Source of the DNA: CAYVKY01 sp964452115
Lineage (GTDB): Bacteria; Bacteroidota; Ignavibacteria; Tepidaquicellales; Tepidaquicellaceae
Assembly: GCA_964452115.1 (NCBI GenBank)
Contig: CAYVKY010000133.1
Coordinates: 1-6,091 of the forward strand
Direction: 5' to 3'
Length of the DNA stretch: 6,091 bases
Part shown: piece after piece, positions 6,074-6,091 of the stretch
Numbering within the stretch: position 1 is the stretch's first letter
Layout: each line of letters starts with the position of its first letter
Notes under the pieces: generated by a model
What the model was told of the DNA's origin: nothing
Seen by the model: the letters and a program-made list of their open reading frames with translations, nothing else
Database searches by the model: none
Program-made: the position numbers and the translations under genes

Positions 6074-6091
6074 ATGAATATTACATTTCCC
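6074..6091 (+). CDS. Possible 5' end of a divergent gene, cut by window edge
   Basis: An ATG at 6074 opens a frame (MNITFP) that runs off the end of the window after six codons. The only positive evidence is position, divergent from rubrerythrin across about 160 nt of AT-rich intergenic DNA, and start context: the bases just before the ATG (attatt) are A/T-only with A at -3 and T at -1, as at the four ATG starts of this window. In-frame TAA at 6035 limits any upstream extension. Six codons cannot establish a gene, and no function can be suggested. Confidence 0.2.

Overview
This is a compact, mostly housekeeping stretch of a Gram-negative bacterial chromosome. It holds five complete protein genes and possibly the first codons of a sixth. 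The presence of hldD (LPS core heptose synthesis) points to a Gram-negative outer membrane, and rubrerythrin points to an anaerobic or microaerophilic lifestyle. The DNA is AT-rich, especially between genes. None of the five starts has a recognisable Shine-Dalgarno sequence; the four ATG starts instead share A at -3 and T at -1 in an A/T-rich leader. Together with the general look of the proteins, this suggests the Bacteroidota/Chlorobiota/Ignavibacteria group. That placement is an inference from style, not from a marker search.

Layout: the left half (48-4420, plus strand) reads as one operon. It runs polA (full three-domain DNA polymerase I), then after 12 nt a NudB-like Nudix hydrolase, then hldD overlapping it by an ATGA. 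The right half (4421-5909, minus strand) runs rubrerythrin, then a strong intrinsic terminator, then an EamA/DMT-type transporter with a GTG start. The hldD and transporter stop codons are directly adjacent (4418-4420 and 4421-4423), so the two transcription units converge with no spacer. The last 182 nt (5910-6091) hold the rubrerythrin upstream region: two inverted repeats with centres 21 bp apart, a candidate Bacteroidota-type promoter, a short direct repeat, and a possible divergent gene starting at 6074 and cut by the window edge.

How the genes relate: polA and the Nudix enzyme make sense together as DNA synthesis or repair plus nucleotide-triphosphate turnover. hldD is functionally unrelated, and its pathway partners (gmhA, hldE, gmhB) are not here. 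Rubrerythrin is probably an independently regulated peroxide-defence gene. The transporter follows its terminator and has no obvious promoter of its own.

I found no RNA gene, mobile element, CRISPR array, origin or attachment site, and no gene-free stretch longer than 300 nt. I see no convincing novel multi-gene system. The most interesting points are the rubrerythrin control region and the terminator placed immediately in front of the transporter's start codon.
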